From Micromonospora yangpuensis (GTDB lineage Bacteria; Actinomycetota; Actinomycetes; Mycobacteriales; Micromonosporaceae), in assembly GCF_900091615.1 (NCBI RefSeq), contig NZ_FMIA01000002.1, forward strand, positions 5,022,001 through 5,086,000: 64,000 nucleotides of DNA, in the 5' to 3' direction. The translations under genes and the position numbers were made by a program. The notes below the pieces were generated by a model, which was not told the origin of the DNA, did not search any database, and saw only the letters and a list, made by a program, of their open reading frames with translations. Position 1 is the first letter of the stretch, and the number at the start of each line of letters is the position of its first letter. Below are positions 18,063 through 26,510 of the stretch, piece by piece.

Positions 18063-19591
18063 CGGTTCGCCCCGGCGGGCACCGGTGGGTCGGTCGGGGT
18101 GTCGCTGCCGTCGGTGCCGTTGCGGCCGGCCCGACGCCGGCCGCGGATCCGGGGCACCACGACCGCCAGCACGCCGAGCACGAGCAGGCCCATCGCGATC
18201 GGGCTGGTGTAGATGGTCTCCAGCCCGCCCAGCTCCATCGAGCGGCGGAAGTTCCGCTCGGCCAGCGGGCCGAGGATCAGGCCGAGCACGATCGGGCCGG
18301 CCGGGAAGCCGTACCGGCGTAGCAGCAGGCCGAGCACGCCGAACAGGAGCATGACCCCGACGTCGAAGACGCTGGTGTTGACCGCGTACGTGCCGACGAC
18401 GCAGAAGGCCAGGATCACCGTCCAGAGGAACCGGTCGGGCAGTTCGAGCAGCTTGGCCACGCCGCGCATCCGCAGCAGGCTCAGCCCCAGGGTAAGCACG
18501 GTGGCGACCAGCATGATGCCGGCGATCGAGTAGACCAGGTCCGGCTGCGAGGAGAAGAGCCCCGGTCCGGGCTGGATCCCCCAGATGATCATCGAGCCGA
18601 GCATGACCGCCATCACCGAGTCACCGGGTACGCCGAGGGCGAGGGTGGTCAGCACCGACCCGCCGACGCCGGCGTTGGAGGCGGCGTCGGGAGCGGCCAC
18701 GCCCTCCAGGGAGCCCTTGCCGAACTTCTCCGACTCCTTGGAGACCCGCTTGGCCTGGTTCCAGGCGACGATGCCGCCGATGTCGCCACCGACGGCCGGC
18801 AGCACGCCGACCACGGTGCCGACGGCCGACCCCACGGCGACCGGCTTGATCAGTTGCTTGTTCTCCTGCCTGGTCGGCCACCAGCGGCCGAAACTGGTGA
18901 TCGCCTTCTGCTGGCTCCGGCGGCGGGAGATCATCTGGCTGAACACCTCGGCGATACCGAACAGACCGATGATCACCGCGATGAACGGGACCCCCTCGAT
19001 CAGCTGCGGGATGCCGAAGGTGAAGCGGTCCGAGCCGTCCATCGGGTCCCGGCCGATGGTGCCCAGGCCGAGGCCGAACAGGCCGGCGATCAGGCCCTTG
19101 AGCAGCTGCTTGCCGGAGACCTCGACCATCATGGTCAGGCCGAAGATCACCAGGGCGAACATCTCCGGCGAGCCGAACCGCATGGCCAGGGTGCTCAGCG
19201 GGATCGCCGCCACCATCAACACGCCGATGCCGACGAAGCCACCGATCGCCGAGGCGAAGGCCGACGCGGTCAACGCCAGACCGGCCCGGCCCTGCTTGGC
19301 CATCGCGTACCCGTCGAAGGTGGTGGCGATCGAGGCGGGCGTGCCTGGCGTGTTGATCAGGATGGCCGGGACCCGGTCGCCGAACTGCGCGGCGATCAGG
19401 ATGGTCAGCAGCACCGCCAGGCCCGGCAACGGGTCCATGGTCAGGGTGAAGGCGCTGGCCAGGGCGATCGCCATGGTGGCGGTGATGCCGGGGAAGGCGC
19501 CCACCAGCATGCCGATCGCCGCGCCGGCGACGATGCAGAGCAGCATCTGCAGGGAGAGCAGGGCACCGAAGCCCTCGACCAACGCGTTCAC
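18059..19591 (-). CDS. Tripartite tricarboxylate transporter, large permease (TctA)
   Basis: This 510-residue membrane protein of 10-12 helices is the large subunit of a TTT importer driven by an ion gradient. The family signature is present near residues 30-100 (GAFPGITATMAIALASAFTL, INTPGTPASIATTFDGY), and the second repeat half has VLPAVGGDIGGIVAWNQAKR near 260. It works with TctB and the binding protein TctC encoded just upstream. TTT systems mostly carry di- and tricarboxylates or sugar acids. It has 4-bp overlaps with tctB and with the sialidase-fold gene. The C-terminal tail after the last helix is basic and hydrophilic. Confidence 0.93.
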   Translation of the reverse strand: MNALVEGFGALLSLQMLLCIVAGAAIGMLVGAFPGITATMAIALASAFTLTMDPLPGLAVLLTILIAAQFGDRVPAILINTPGTPASIATTFDGYAMAKQGRAGLALTASAFASAIGGFVGIGVLMVAAIPLSTLAMRFGSPEMFALVIFGLTMMVEVSGKQLLKGLIAGLFGLGLGTIGRDPMDGSDRFTFGIPQLIEGVPFIAVIIGLFGIAEVFSQMISRRRSQQKAITSFGRWWPTRQENKQLIKPVAVGSAVGTVVGVLPAVGGDIGGIVAWNQAKRVSKESEKFGKGSLEGVAAPDAASNAGVGGSVLTTLALGVPGDSVMAVMLGSMIIWGIQPGPGLFSSQPDLVYSIAGIMLVATVLTLGLSLLRMRGVAKLLELPDRFLWTVILAFCVVGTYAVNTSVFDVGVMLLFGVLGLLLRRYGFPAGPIVLGLILGPLAERNFRRSMELGGLETIYTSPIAMGLLVLGVLAVVVPRIRGRRRAGRNGTDGSDTPTDPPVPAGANR

Positions 19592-20088
19592 AGCGGCACC
19601 CTCAGCAGCAGGCCGAACAGGACGTAGATGACGACCGTCACCCCGGCGGGGAAGAGCAGCAGGTCCTTGATCCCCCGGCCGCCCGCGATCCCGATCAGGG
19701 CGGCGACGAAGACCAGTCCGGAGATCAGGAAGTGCACGTAGTACCAGAGCAGCCCGAAGGCGACCGTGGCCGCGAGGAAACCGGCCACCCGGACGACCCC
19801 CGACCGGGTGGCGGGGCCGTCGTCCTCGTCATCGTCGTCGGCCCTGGTCGGCGTACGGACGAAGGCGGAGACGATCTGCAGGACCGACAGGCCGATGATC
19901 CCGAAGGCGAGCGCTTCGGGCCAGATCCGCGGGCTGACCGCCAGCGCCCGGGTGGGCAGCTCGATCGAGCGGGCCAACCCGAGGAAGACGACGCCCAGCA
20001 CCAGGAAGACCGCCCCCAGTGCCGCCTCACGCCAACGCGCGGCGGCGGCACCGGGGTCACCCTGGATCGGCGGGTGGTGGGTGGCCAT
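19588..20088 (-). CDS. Tripartite tricarboxylate transporter, small permease (TctB)
   Basis: This 166-residue protein has four hydrophobic helices (LGAVFLVLGVVFLGLARSIEL, ALAFGIIGLSVLQIVSAF, FLAATVAFGLLWYYVHFLISGLVF, LLLFPAGVTVVIYVLFGLLL) and a short acidic loop (DDDDEDDG) in the middle, matching the poorly conserved small subunit of TTT transporters. It lies between tctC (one-base gap) and tctA (4-bp overlap), the standard order. Sequence similarity in this family is weak, so the call rests on topology and position. Confidence 0.88.
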   Translation of the reverse strand: MATHHPPIQGDPGAAAARWREAALGAVFLVLGVVFLGLARSIELPTRALAVSPRIWPEALAFGIIGLSVLQIVSAFVRTPTRADDDDEDDGPATRSGVVRVAGFLAATVAFGLLWYYVHFLISGLVFVAALIGIAGGRGIKDLLLFPAGVTVVIYVLFGLLLRVPL

Positions 20089-20089
20089 G

Positions 20090-21055
20090 TCAGCCGTAGA
20101 TCTGACCGAAGCGGTCGAACTCGGCCTGGGCGAACTGGCTGGCCTCGTCGGGCGAGGTCGCCAGCGGGGTGTTGCCGGCCTTGGTCATCACGTCCTTGAA
20201 GGTCTGCGAGGAGGCGGCCTTCTGCACGGCCTCGGCCAGCCGCTGCTTGACCTCGTCGGGCAGGCCGGCGGGGGCACCCATCAGGCCCCAGCCACCGATC
20301 ACCACGTCGACGCCCTGCTCCTTGCCGGTGGGCACGTCCGGCAGCGCGGAGACCCGCTCCGGGGCCAGCACGGCGAGGACCCGCAGCTGGTTGTTGGCCG
20401 CCGCGGCGGCGGACTCGCTGACCCCGGCCATCACGGCCTGGACCTCACCGGAGACACCCGCGGCCACGGCCGGGGCACCGCCGTCGTACGGCACCGGCTT
20501 GAAGGTCGCCCCGGCGGCCTCGCCGAGGGCGATGGTGGCGGCCTCCCAGATCGCGCCGGCACCGGAGTTGGAGACGGTGATCGTGCCCGGCTTCTCCTTG
20601 GCCGCGGCGAGCAGGTCGTCCAGGGTCCGGTACGGGCTGCTGGCCGGCACCGACAGGGTCGCCGGGGCGTTCATGACCTGCCCGAGGATGGTGTACTGGT
20701 CGGGCTTGATGTCGGCGCCCTGGTGGCCGAGCATCGACACCTCGACCGGGATGAAGCCGATGGCGTACCCGTCGGCGGGCCGGTCCTTGAGGTAGGTCAG
20801 GCCGACCCGACCGCCGCCGCCTGTTCGGTTCTCCACCACAATCGACCGACCGAGGTCCGCCTCCAGCTCCTTGGCCAGGGTCCGGGCGGTCAGGTCGGAC
20901 CCACCGCCGGCACCGGCGTGCACCACCAGGGTGAGGTCCTTCTCGGGGTAGTTCTCGGCCGAGCCGGCCTCGCTGCCGCCCCGGTCGGCGCAGCCGGTCA
21001 CCACGAGGGTGCCGGCCACGGCGAGGGCGGCGAGCCGCAGCATTCGTGATTTCAT
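20090..21055 (-). CDS. Tripartite tricarboxylate transporter substrate-binding lipoprotein (TctC)
   Basis: This 321-residue solute-binding protein of the Bug family delivers substrate to TctAB. It has a lipoprotein signal peptide with lipobox VTGC (Cys near residue 22), followed by EKDLTLVVHAGAGGGSDLTARTLAKEL, the Bug pattern for carboxylate binding. GGGGRVGLTYLKDRPADGYAIGF and TILGQVMNAPATLSVPASSPY also match the family. ATG at 21055 overlaps the gntR stop (ATGA). It would be anchored outside the cytoplasmic membrane. The ligand is not predictable, but a carboxylated sugar derivative would fit the neighbouring isomerase, kinase and aldolase. Confidence 0.92.
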   Translation of the reverse strand: MKSRMLRLAALAVAGTLVVTGCADRGGSEAGSAENYPEKDLTLVVHAGAGGGSDLTARTLAKELEADLGRSIVVENRTGGGGRVGLTYLKDRPADGYAIGFIPVEVSMLGHQGADIKPDQYTILGQVMNAPATLSVPASSPYRTLDDLLAAAKEKPGTITVSNSGAGAIWEAATIALGEAAGATFKPVPYDGGAPAVAAGVSGEVQAVMAGVSESAAAAANNQLRVLAVLAPERVSALPDVPTGKEQGVDVVIGGWGLMGAPAGLPDEVKQRLAEAVQKAASSQTFKDVMTKAGNTPLATSPDEASQFAQAEFDRFGQIYG

Positions 21056-21735
21056 GGTTGGTTCTCTCTCTGGACGGGGGTGGGGGGAATCGCGGAGCGC
21101 AGCCGCGAGCAGGTCGTCTGCAGGTGGCGGTGCAGCTCGGCGCGGACTTCGGCGACCTTGCCGGCGGTGATCAGCGCGGCGAGGTCGTGGTGCTCCCGCG
21201 CCGAGGGCGCGAGGTCGGCCAGCCGCTTGCCGGAGGCGTGCAGCAGACCCTCGATGGTCGGGCGGAACTGGTCCCACAGGACGCTGAGCCGGGTAAGCCC
21301 GGCGGCGGCGAAGAACGCGCTGTGGAACCGGAGGTCCGCCGTGGTGAAGGCGGACGAGTCGCGGGCGGCCAGGGCGGCGTCCATGTCGACCAGGGCGACC
21401 CGCAGGTCACGGGCGAGCACCTCGCGCCGTACGGCGATGGCACGTTCCACCGCCAACAGCTCGAAGGCCTCCCGGAGCGCCATCAGCTCGTCGATGTCCG
21501 CCTCGCTGAGCGAGCGGGTGACCGCGCTGCGACCGGAGCCGGTGACCAACCCCTCCGACCGCAGGATCCGGATGGCGTCGCGCACCGGACCCCGGCTGAC
21601 CTGGAACGAGTCGGCCAGTTCCTCCTCCACGAGGCGGGTTCCCGAGGGTACGTCGCCCACGATGATGCGACGGCGCAGCTCGGTGGCCAGCTTCTCGCCG
21701 AGGGACTCCACCCTGATCGGCCTGACGTCCAACAC
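21052..21735 (-). CDS. GntR family (FadR/FCD-type) transcriptional regulator
   Basis: This 227-residue regulator has an N-terminal winged helix (LGEKLATELRRRIIVGDVPSGTRLVEEELADSFQVSRGPVRDAI, about residues 8-55) and a C-terminal FCD ligand domain with the metal-binding His and Asp pattern (DLRFHSAFFAAAG, AREHHDLAALI). GTG at 21735 follows AGGAGG. It is the first gene of the eight-gene operon and overlaps tctC. A perfect 16-bp palindrome directly upstream of its ribosome site points to autoregulation and control of the whole operon. The effector is probably the imported compound or a breakdown intermediate. Confidence 0.92.
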   Translation of the reverse strand: MLDVRPIRVESLGEKLATELRRRIIVGDVPSGTRLVEEELADSFQVSRGPVRDAIRILRSEGLVTGSGRSAVTRSLSEADIDELMALREAFELLAVERAIAVRREVLARDLRVALVDMDAALAARDSSAFTTADLRFHSAFFAAAGLTRLSVLWDQFRPTIEGLLHASGKRLADLAPSAREHHDLAALITAGKVAEVRAELHRHLQTTCSRLRSAIPPTPVQRENQP

Positions 21736-21748
21736 GTTGTCCTCCTGA

Positions 21749-21764
21749 TAACTGTTAACAGTTA
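21749..21764. promoter_or_regulatory. Candidate GntR operator (16-bp perfect palindrome)
   Basis: TAACTGTTAACAGTTA is a perfect palindrome and AT-rich in a GC-rich genome. It ends 13 bp before the gntR start, just outside the AGGAGG. A second overlapping GTTAAC extends the dyad to 21766. It is a strong candidate for the site through which the regulator controls its own operon. Confidence 0.65.
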
Positions 21765-21945
21765 ACACTCGCTTCGTCCGCCGGTCAACGGGGAGTTGCG
21801 AGCAAGTTTCACGATGTTTCACACCGACATCGCCGCAGGTGGAAGCCGGTGTCCGAGTCCGCGCCCGGATGTTGCCCCCGGTCGGCGGCCCGACAGGCGC
21901 GTACCAGATCCTGGGAAGAAGGAGTGGTCGCCGGACGGCCAGGCC

Positions 21946-22133
21946 CGCCCCGGGCAGCCCTCGACGGCGGGACGAGCCGCCCCGGCGGCCATGAAGCGGC
22001 GGCGCAGACCGCCCCGGGTAGCCCTGGGCGGCGGTGCAGACCGCCCCGGCGGCCCTGGGTGGCGGTGCAGACCCGCCCCGGCGGCCATGAAGCGGCGTGC
22101 GGACCGCCCCGGGTGGCCCTGGGCGGCGAGGCG
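21946..22133. repeat. Degenerate 31-bp minisatellite in a 390-bp gene-free stretch
   Basis: About six imperfect units of 30-32 bp each start with CCGCCCCGG and alternate between GCGGCCATGAAGCGGCG-like and GCCCTGGGCGGCGG-like second halves. The array fills most of the space between the GntR promoter and the VOC gene (21770-22154). Short open frames cross it in all phases but look like by-products of the repeat. No gene, promoter or RNA is recognised here. Confidence 0.7.
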
Positions 22134-22154
22134 GTGGTCGGTCGGCGGGGCCGG

Positions 22155-22505
22155 TCAGTCGGCCGGCAGGACCCGGAACTCGTTGCCCTCCGGGTCGGCC
22201 AGCATGGTCTGGCCGGTCCGCTCCCCCCGCCCCACGTCCACGTGGCGGGCACCCATGTCGACCAGCCGTTCGACCTCGGCCTCCTGGTCGCTGGGGCGCA
22301 GGTCGAGGTGGAGCCGGTTCCTGGCCTGCTTGTCGTCGGCCACCGCCACGAAGACGATGCCCGGCAGCCGGTCCGCCGACTGCCGGATCTCGACGGCGTC
22401 CGGTCGCTCGTCCACGATCCGGTAACCCAGAGCCTCGGCCCACCACCGGGCCAGCCGGGCGGGATCGCGGGCGTCGACGGTCAACTGGGCCCAGTTGCTG
22501 GTCAC
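22155..22505 (-). CDS. VOC family protein (glyoxalase-like)
   Basis: This is a single-domain vicinal-oxygen-chelate protein of 116 residues. It begins WAQLTVDARDPARLARWWAEALGYRI, the typical first beta-alpha-beta-beta-beta unit, and the second half contains RNRLHLDLRPSDQEAEVERLVDMGARHVDVG and ends LADPEGNEFRVLP, the usual closing motif. His and Glu residues at the metal positions are present. GTG at 22505 follows GGAGGG. Such proteins are often lyases, dioxygenases or binding-type resistance proteins; the substrate is unknown. It is monocistronic. Confidence 0.88.
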   Translation of the reverse strand: MTSNWAQLTVDARDPARLARWWAEALGYRIVDERPDAVEIRQSADRLPGIVFVAVADDKQARNRLHLDLRPSDQEAEVERLVDMGARHVDVGRGERTGQTMLADPEGNEFRVLPAD

Positions 22506-22809
22506 GCCCCCACCCTCCGGGCAACGAAGAGCACGTCCACACTGTACCGACCGCTGGCCTGGTTCATCGCGCACCCTCCGGGGGGATCCGACAGTTCGGG
22601 CCCGCTCAGGTTACGCCCGGACCGGCGGTACGGCTCGGCGGCGATCGACCCCACCCGCCGGGGACAACCACCGATCAGGCAACCTTTGTCGACCGATCGT
22701 TGCCAGTCCAGGGATCGCGCCTGCCGTCCAGCCACCGGTAGCGTTCTGGCAGCAGAACGTGACCGGCGACCGAGACATCTGAAGAGCACGACCGCGAGGA
22801 GAGACGATC

Positions 22810-23307
22810 GTGAACCCAGACGCGGTGATGGTGACGGAGATGCAGGCCCTGCACCGACGCTGGCCGGAGCTCACCGGCGGGGTGTTGGCCGGTACGGACG
22901 GACTGCTCATCGCCAGTGACCTGCCGGCCACCGACGCCACCCATCTGGCGGCCCTGGTCGCGGCCAGCTTCGGGCTCGGACAACGGATGGCCGACACCGT
23001 CGGTCGGGGCGAGTTCCACGACTCGGTGCTGCGCACCTCGACCGGACACGTGATCACCTGCCCCGCCGGCCTGTACGCGGTGCTCGCCCTGATCTGCCGA
23101 CCCGTCGGCGACCTGGCGGGGCTACGGTCGGCGGCCCGGGAGGTGGCCCGCCGGGCCGGCGCAGCCTTCGACGCGCACCGCGTCGGCGTGGCGGCGGTCA
23201 GCCTGACCCAGGGACACGCCCCGCTGGCCGTCCGCACCCCGATGGCCACCCTCCCGGCGCAGCTGCGCCGCAGCCGCCCCACCGCCTGGCGACGCCCCCC
23301 GATCTGA
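22810..23307 (+). CDS. Roadblock/LC7 domain protein
   Basis: This 165-residue protein has the Roadblock/LC7 (MglB-like) alpha/beta fold. MVTEMQALHRRWPELTGGVLAGTDGLLIASDLPATDATHLAALVAASFGLGQRMADTVG matches the core, followed by a basic C-terminal tail (LRRSRPTAWRRPPI). In actinobacteria these proteins often act with small Ras-like GTPases and serine/threonine kinases, but no such partner is encoded beside it. GTG at 22810 follows GAGGAGA. It converges with ppdK, whose stop lies 17 bp past this stop. Confidence 0.85.
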   Translation: MNPDAVMVTEMQALHRRWPELTGGVLAGTDGLLIASDLPATDATHLAALVAASFGLGQRMADTVGRGEFHDSVLRTSTGHVITCPAGLYAVLALICRPVGDLAGLRSAAREVARRAGAAFDAHRVGVAAVSLTQGHAPLAVRTPMATLPAQLRRSRPTAWRRPPI

Positions 23308-23324
23308 GGCCGCGCCAGCCGACC

Positions 23325-26229
23325 TCAGCGGCTGTCCGAGCCGTTGGTCTGCACGGCTGCCCGGCCGGCCTCCAGCCGGGCCACCGGCACCCGGAACGGT
23401 GAGCAGGAGATGTAGTCCAGGCCGACCCGGTGGAAGAAGTGCACCGAGTCGGGGTCCCCGCCGTGCTCGCCGCAGACCCCGAGCTTCAGTTCGGGGCGGG
23501 CGGCCCGGCCCTCCTCGGCGGCGATCCGTACCAGCCGCCCCACCCCGTCGGCGTCGATCGACTCGAACGGCGAGATGCCGAAGATGCCCAACTCCAGGTA
23601 CCGCCAGAAGAAGGCCCCCTCGACGTCGTCGCGGGAGAAGCCCCAGCCCATCTGGGTCAGGTCGTTGGTGCCGAAGGAGAAGAACTCGGCGGCCTCGGCG
23701 ATCTGACCGGCGGTCAACGCCGCCCGGGGTACCTCGATCATCGTGCCGATCAGCACCTCGACGCCGCTCTCCCCGACCACCTCAGCGATGATCTTCTCGG
23801 CTTCGGCGCGTACCGTCTCCAGTTCCTGGACCGCGCCGACCAGCGGGACCATGATCTCCGGCCGGGCCACCGACCCGGCCCGGGTGACCGCGACGGCGGC
23901 CTCGGTGATCGCGCGGACCTGCATCGCGAACAGCCCCGGGATGACCAGGCCGAGCCGGACCCCGCGCAGGCCGAGCATCGGGTTCTCCTCGTGCATCCGG
24001 CGCACGGCGGCGAGCAGCGCCTCCTCCTTGGCCACGTCCTCGCCGCGTTCCTGGGCGACCGCCACGTCCACCGCGAGCTGCTCCAGCGGCGGCAGGAACT
24101 CGTGCAGCGGCGGGTCGATCAGCCGGACCGTCACCGGCAGCCCGGCCATCTCGCGGAAGATCTCCTCGAAGTCGGCGCGCTGCAACGGCAACAGCGCGGC
24201 CAGCGCCGCCGCCCGGTCGTCGTCGACGCGGGCCAGGATGAGCCGTTCCACCAGCTCCCGGCGGTCGCCGAGGAACATGTGCTCGGTGCGGCAGAGCCCG
24301 ATGCCCTCGGCGCCGAAGCGCCGGGCGCGGGCCGCGTCCGCGCCGGTGTCGGCGTTCGTCCGGACCGCCAGCCGCCGCCGACCGTCGGCGTGCGTCATGA
24401 TCCGGTGTACGGCCCGCACCAGCGCGTCGTCGCTGCGCTCCGGGTCGAGGTCACCCTCGAAGTAGCGGACCACCTCGGACTCCGTCGACGGCACCTCACC
24501 CAGGTACACCTTGCCGGTGGTGCCGTCGATCGAGACGACGTCGCCCTCGACGACGGTCTGCCCGGCGACGGTGAACCGGCGGCGTGGCACGTCGACGTCG
24601 ATCCCGTCGGCACCGGAGACACAGGTCTTGCCCATCCCCCGGGCCACCACGGCGGCGTGGCTGGTCTTACCGCCGCGGGAGGTCAGGATGCCCTGGGCGG
24701 CGATCATGCCGTTGAGGTCGTCCGGGTTCGTCTCCCGCCGGACCAGGATCACCGGCTTTCCCGCCCCGGCCACCTCGACGGCGCGGGCCGAGGTGAAGAC
24801 CACCTGCCCGCTGGCCGCGCCGGGGGACGCGCCGATGCCGGTGGCGACCGGCTCGATACCGTGGTCGAGCTGGAAGCGGGGGAACATCAGCTGGGCGAGC
24901 TGGGCGCCGTTGACCCGGTGCAGCGCCTCGTCCAGGTCGATCAGGCCCTCGTCGACGAGCTGCCCGGCGATGACGAAGGCGGCGGCGGCCGTCCGCTTGC
25001 CCACCCGGGTCTGCAGCATCCAGAGCTTGCCGCGCTCGATAGTGAACTCGATGTCGCACAGGTCCAGGTAGTGCCGCTCCAGCCGGGCCATGATGTCCAG
25101 CAGTTCGTCGTACGACCGCTTGTCGCACCGCTCCAACTCCTGCAACGGCACGGTGTTGCGGATGCCGGCGACCACGTCCTCACCCTGGGCGTTGGCCAGG
25201 TAGTCGCCGTAGATGCCCTGGTTGCCGGTGGCCGGGTCACGGGTGAAGGCGACGCCGGTGCCGGAGTCCGGGCCGAGGTTGCCGAAGACCATCGCCACCA
25301 CGTTGACCGCCGTGCCGAGGTCGGCCGGGATCCGCTCCTGCCGCCGGTAGAGCACCGCGCGTTCGGCGTTCCAGGAGGCGAAGACCGCCCGGATCGCCAG
25401 GTCGAGCTGCTCCCGGGGGTCCTGCGGGAACTCCCGGTCGGTGTGCGCCTTGAAGATCTGCTTGTACGCACCGACCAGCCCACGCAGGTCGTCGGCGGTC
25501 AGGTCCAGGTCGTTGGTCGTACCCTTGGCGCGTTTGACCTCGTCGAGGGCGTGCTCGAACTCCTCGCCCGGCACCTCGCAGACGGTCTTGCCGAACATCT
25601 GGATCAACCGGCGGTACGAGTCCCAGGCGAACCGGTCACCGCCACCTCCGCCGTGGGCCTGCCGGCTGAGCCCGACCACGCTGGCGTCGTTGAGCCCGAC
25701 GTTGAGCACCGTCTCCATCATGCCGGGCATGGAGAACTTCGCCCCGGAGCGTACCGAGACCAGCAGCGGGTCCCCGGGGTCACCGAGACGCTTGCCCCGC
25801 GCCCGCTCCAACGCGGCCAGGTGGGCGGCGATCTGCTCGGCCAGCCCGTCCGGCTCCCGACCGGTGGCCAGGTACGCCTGGCACGCCTCAGTGGTGACGG
25901 TGAAGCCGGGTGGCACCGGCAGCCCGAGGTTGGTCATCTCGGCGAGGTTGGCCCCCTTGCCGCCGAGCAGGTCCTTGAGTTCCTTGTTGCCCTCGGTGAA
26001 GTCGTAGACGTACTTCCGTCGTGCTGTCGCCGTCCCGTGCGCTGTCGCCGTCTCGTGCGCTGTCGCCGTCTCGTGCGCTGTCGCCGTCTCGTGCGCTGTC
26101 GCCGTCTCGTGCGCTGTCGCCGTCTCGTGCGCTGTCGCCCGTCCCGTGCGCTGTCGCCGTCCCGTGCGCTGTCGCCGTCCCGTGCGCTGTCGCCGTCCCG
26201 TGCGCTGTCGCCGTCTCGTGCGTCGTCAC
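23325..26229 (-). CDS. ppdK: Pyruvate, phosphate dikinase, frame interrupted in an N-terminal repeat
   Basis: The enzyme interconverts pyruvate, ATP and Pi with PEP, AMP and PPi. The ATP-grasp part begins KYVYDFTEGNKELKDLLGGKGANLAEMTNLGLPVPPGFTVTTEA. The phosphohistidine motif TSRGGKTSHAAVVARGMGKTCVSG and the PEP/pyruvate barrel ending GVCGEHGGDP follow. The only start with a good ribosome site is GTG at 26229 (GGGAGG 6 bp before). From it, translation enters eleven 18-bp repeats. The 19-bp unit at 26131-26149 shifts it out of the ppdK frame. In the ppdK frame no ATG, GTG, TTG or CTG occurs between that point and ATG 25937, which would lose GGKGANLAEM. It is therefore either a sequencing error in the repeat, a phase-variable off state, or a pseudogene. 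All other conserved parts are intact. Confidence 0.85.
26023..26221. repeat. 18-bp tandem array at the 5' end of ppdK
   Basis: Eleven direct units of GCTGTCGCCGTCTCGTGC (plus-strand reading) alternate C or T at one position. Ten are 18 bp. The seventh (26131-26149) has an extra C and is 19 bp. In the ppdK frame the array encodes repeats of the type TAHETA; upstream of the odd unit the GTG frame encodes TAHGTA. Confidence 0.92.
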
Positions 26230-26510
26230 CGTGAGCCTCCCACGCGGTTGCCCCGAAATCCCAGGTCCGGACCGGTCAGGTAGGGACCAGTGCCGATCGG
26301 TGGGCGAAGGTTAAGCGAACTTCGCCGCCGTTGGGACCATCTGGTGACCATCCGCACAGACATCACGACTATCCGCTTTCGGGTGGGTTCCTGGGAGCGC
26401 GGCCATGCGCAGGATCACGCATCGCCGCAGCTCGCCGTACTCTTGACGGCACCCAGCGTCAAAGTTCAGGTTTGCCATATTTGCCGCGGATACCCCTCGG
26501 GAGACGTCCC

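Noticed and set aside
22502..22789. 95-codon minus-strand open frame between the VOC and roadblock genes
   Set aside because: It has no Shine-Dalgarno or family pattern and covers the promoter region of the roadblock gene.
26023..26221. CRISPR array
   Set aside because: The units are contiguous 18-bp direct repeats without spacers and lie in a coding start; no cas genes are nearby.
25888..26229. Separate 113-codon gene MTTHETATAHG... at the ppdK start
   Set aside because: Its second half is ppdK coding sequence read in the wrong frame; it is the frame-broken start of ppdK rather than its own gene.
23430..26234. 934-codon plus-strand open frame opposite ppdK
   Set aside because: It mirrors ppdK codon by codon and its tail is the repeat array read in another frame.
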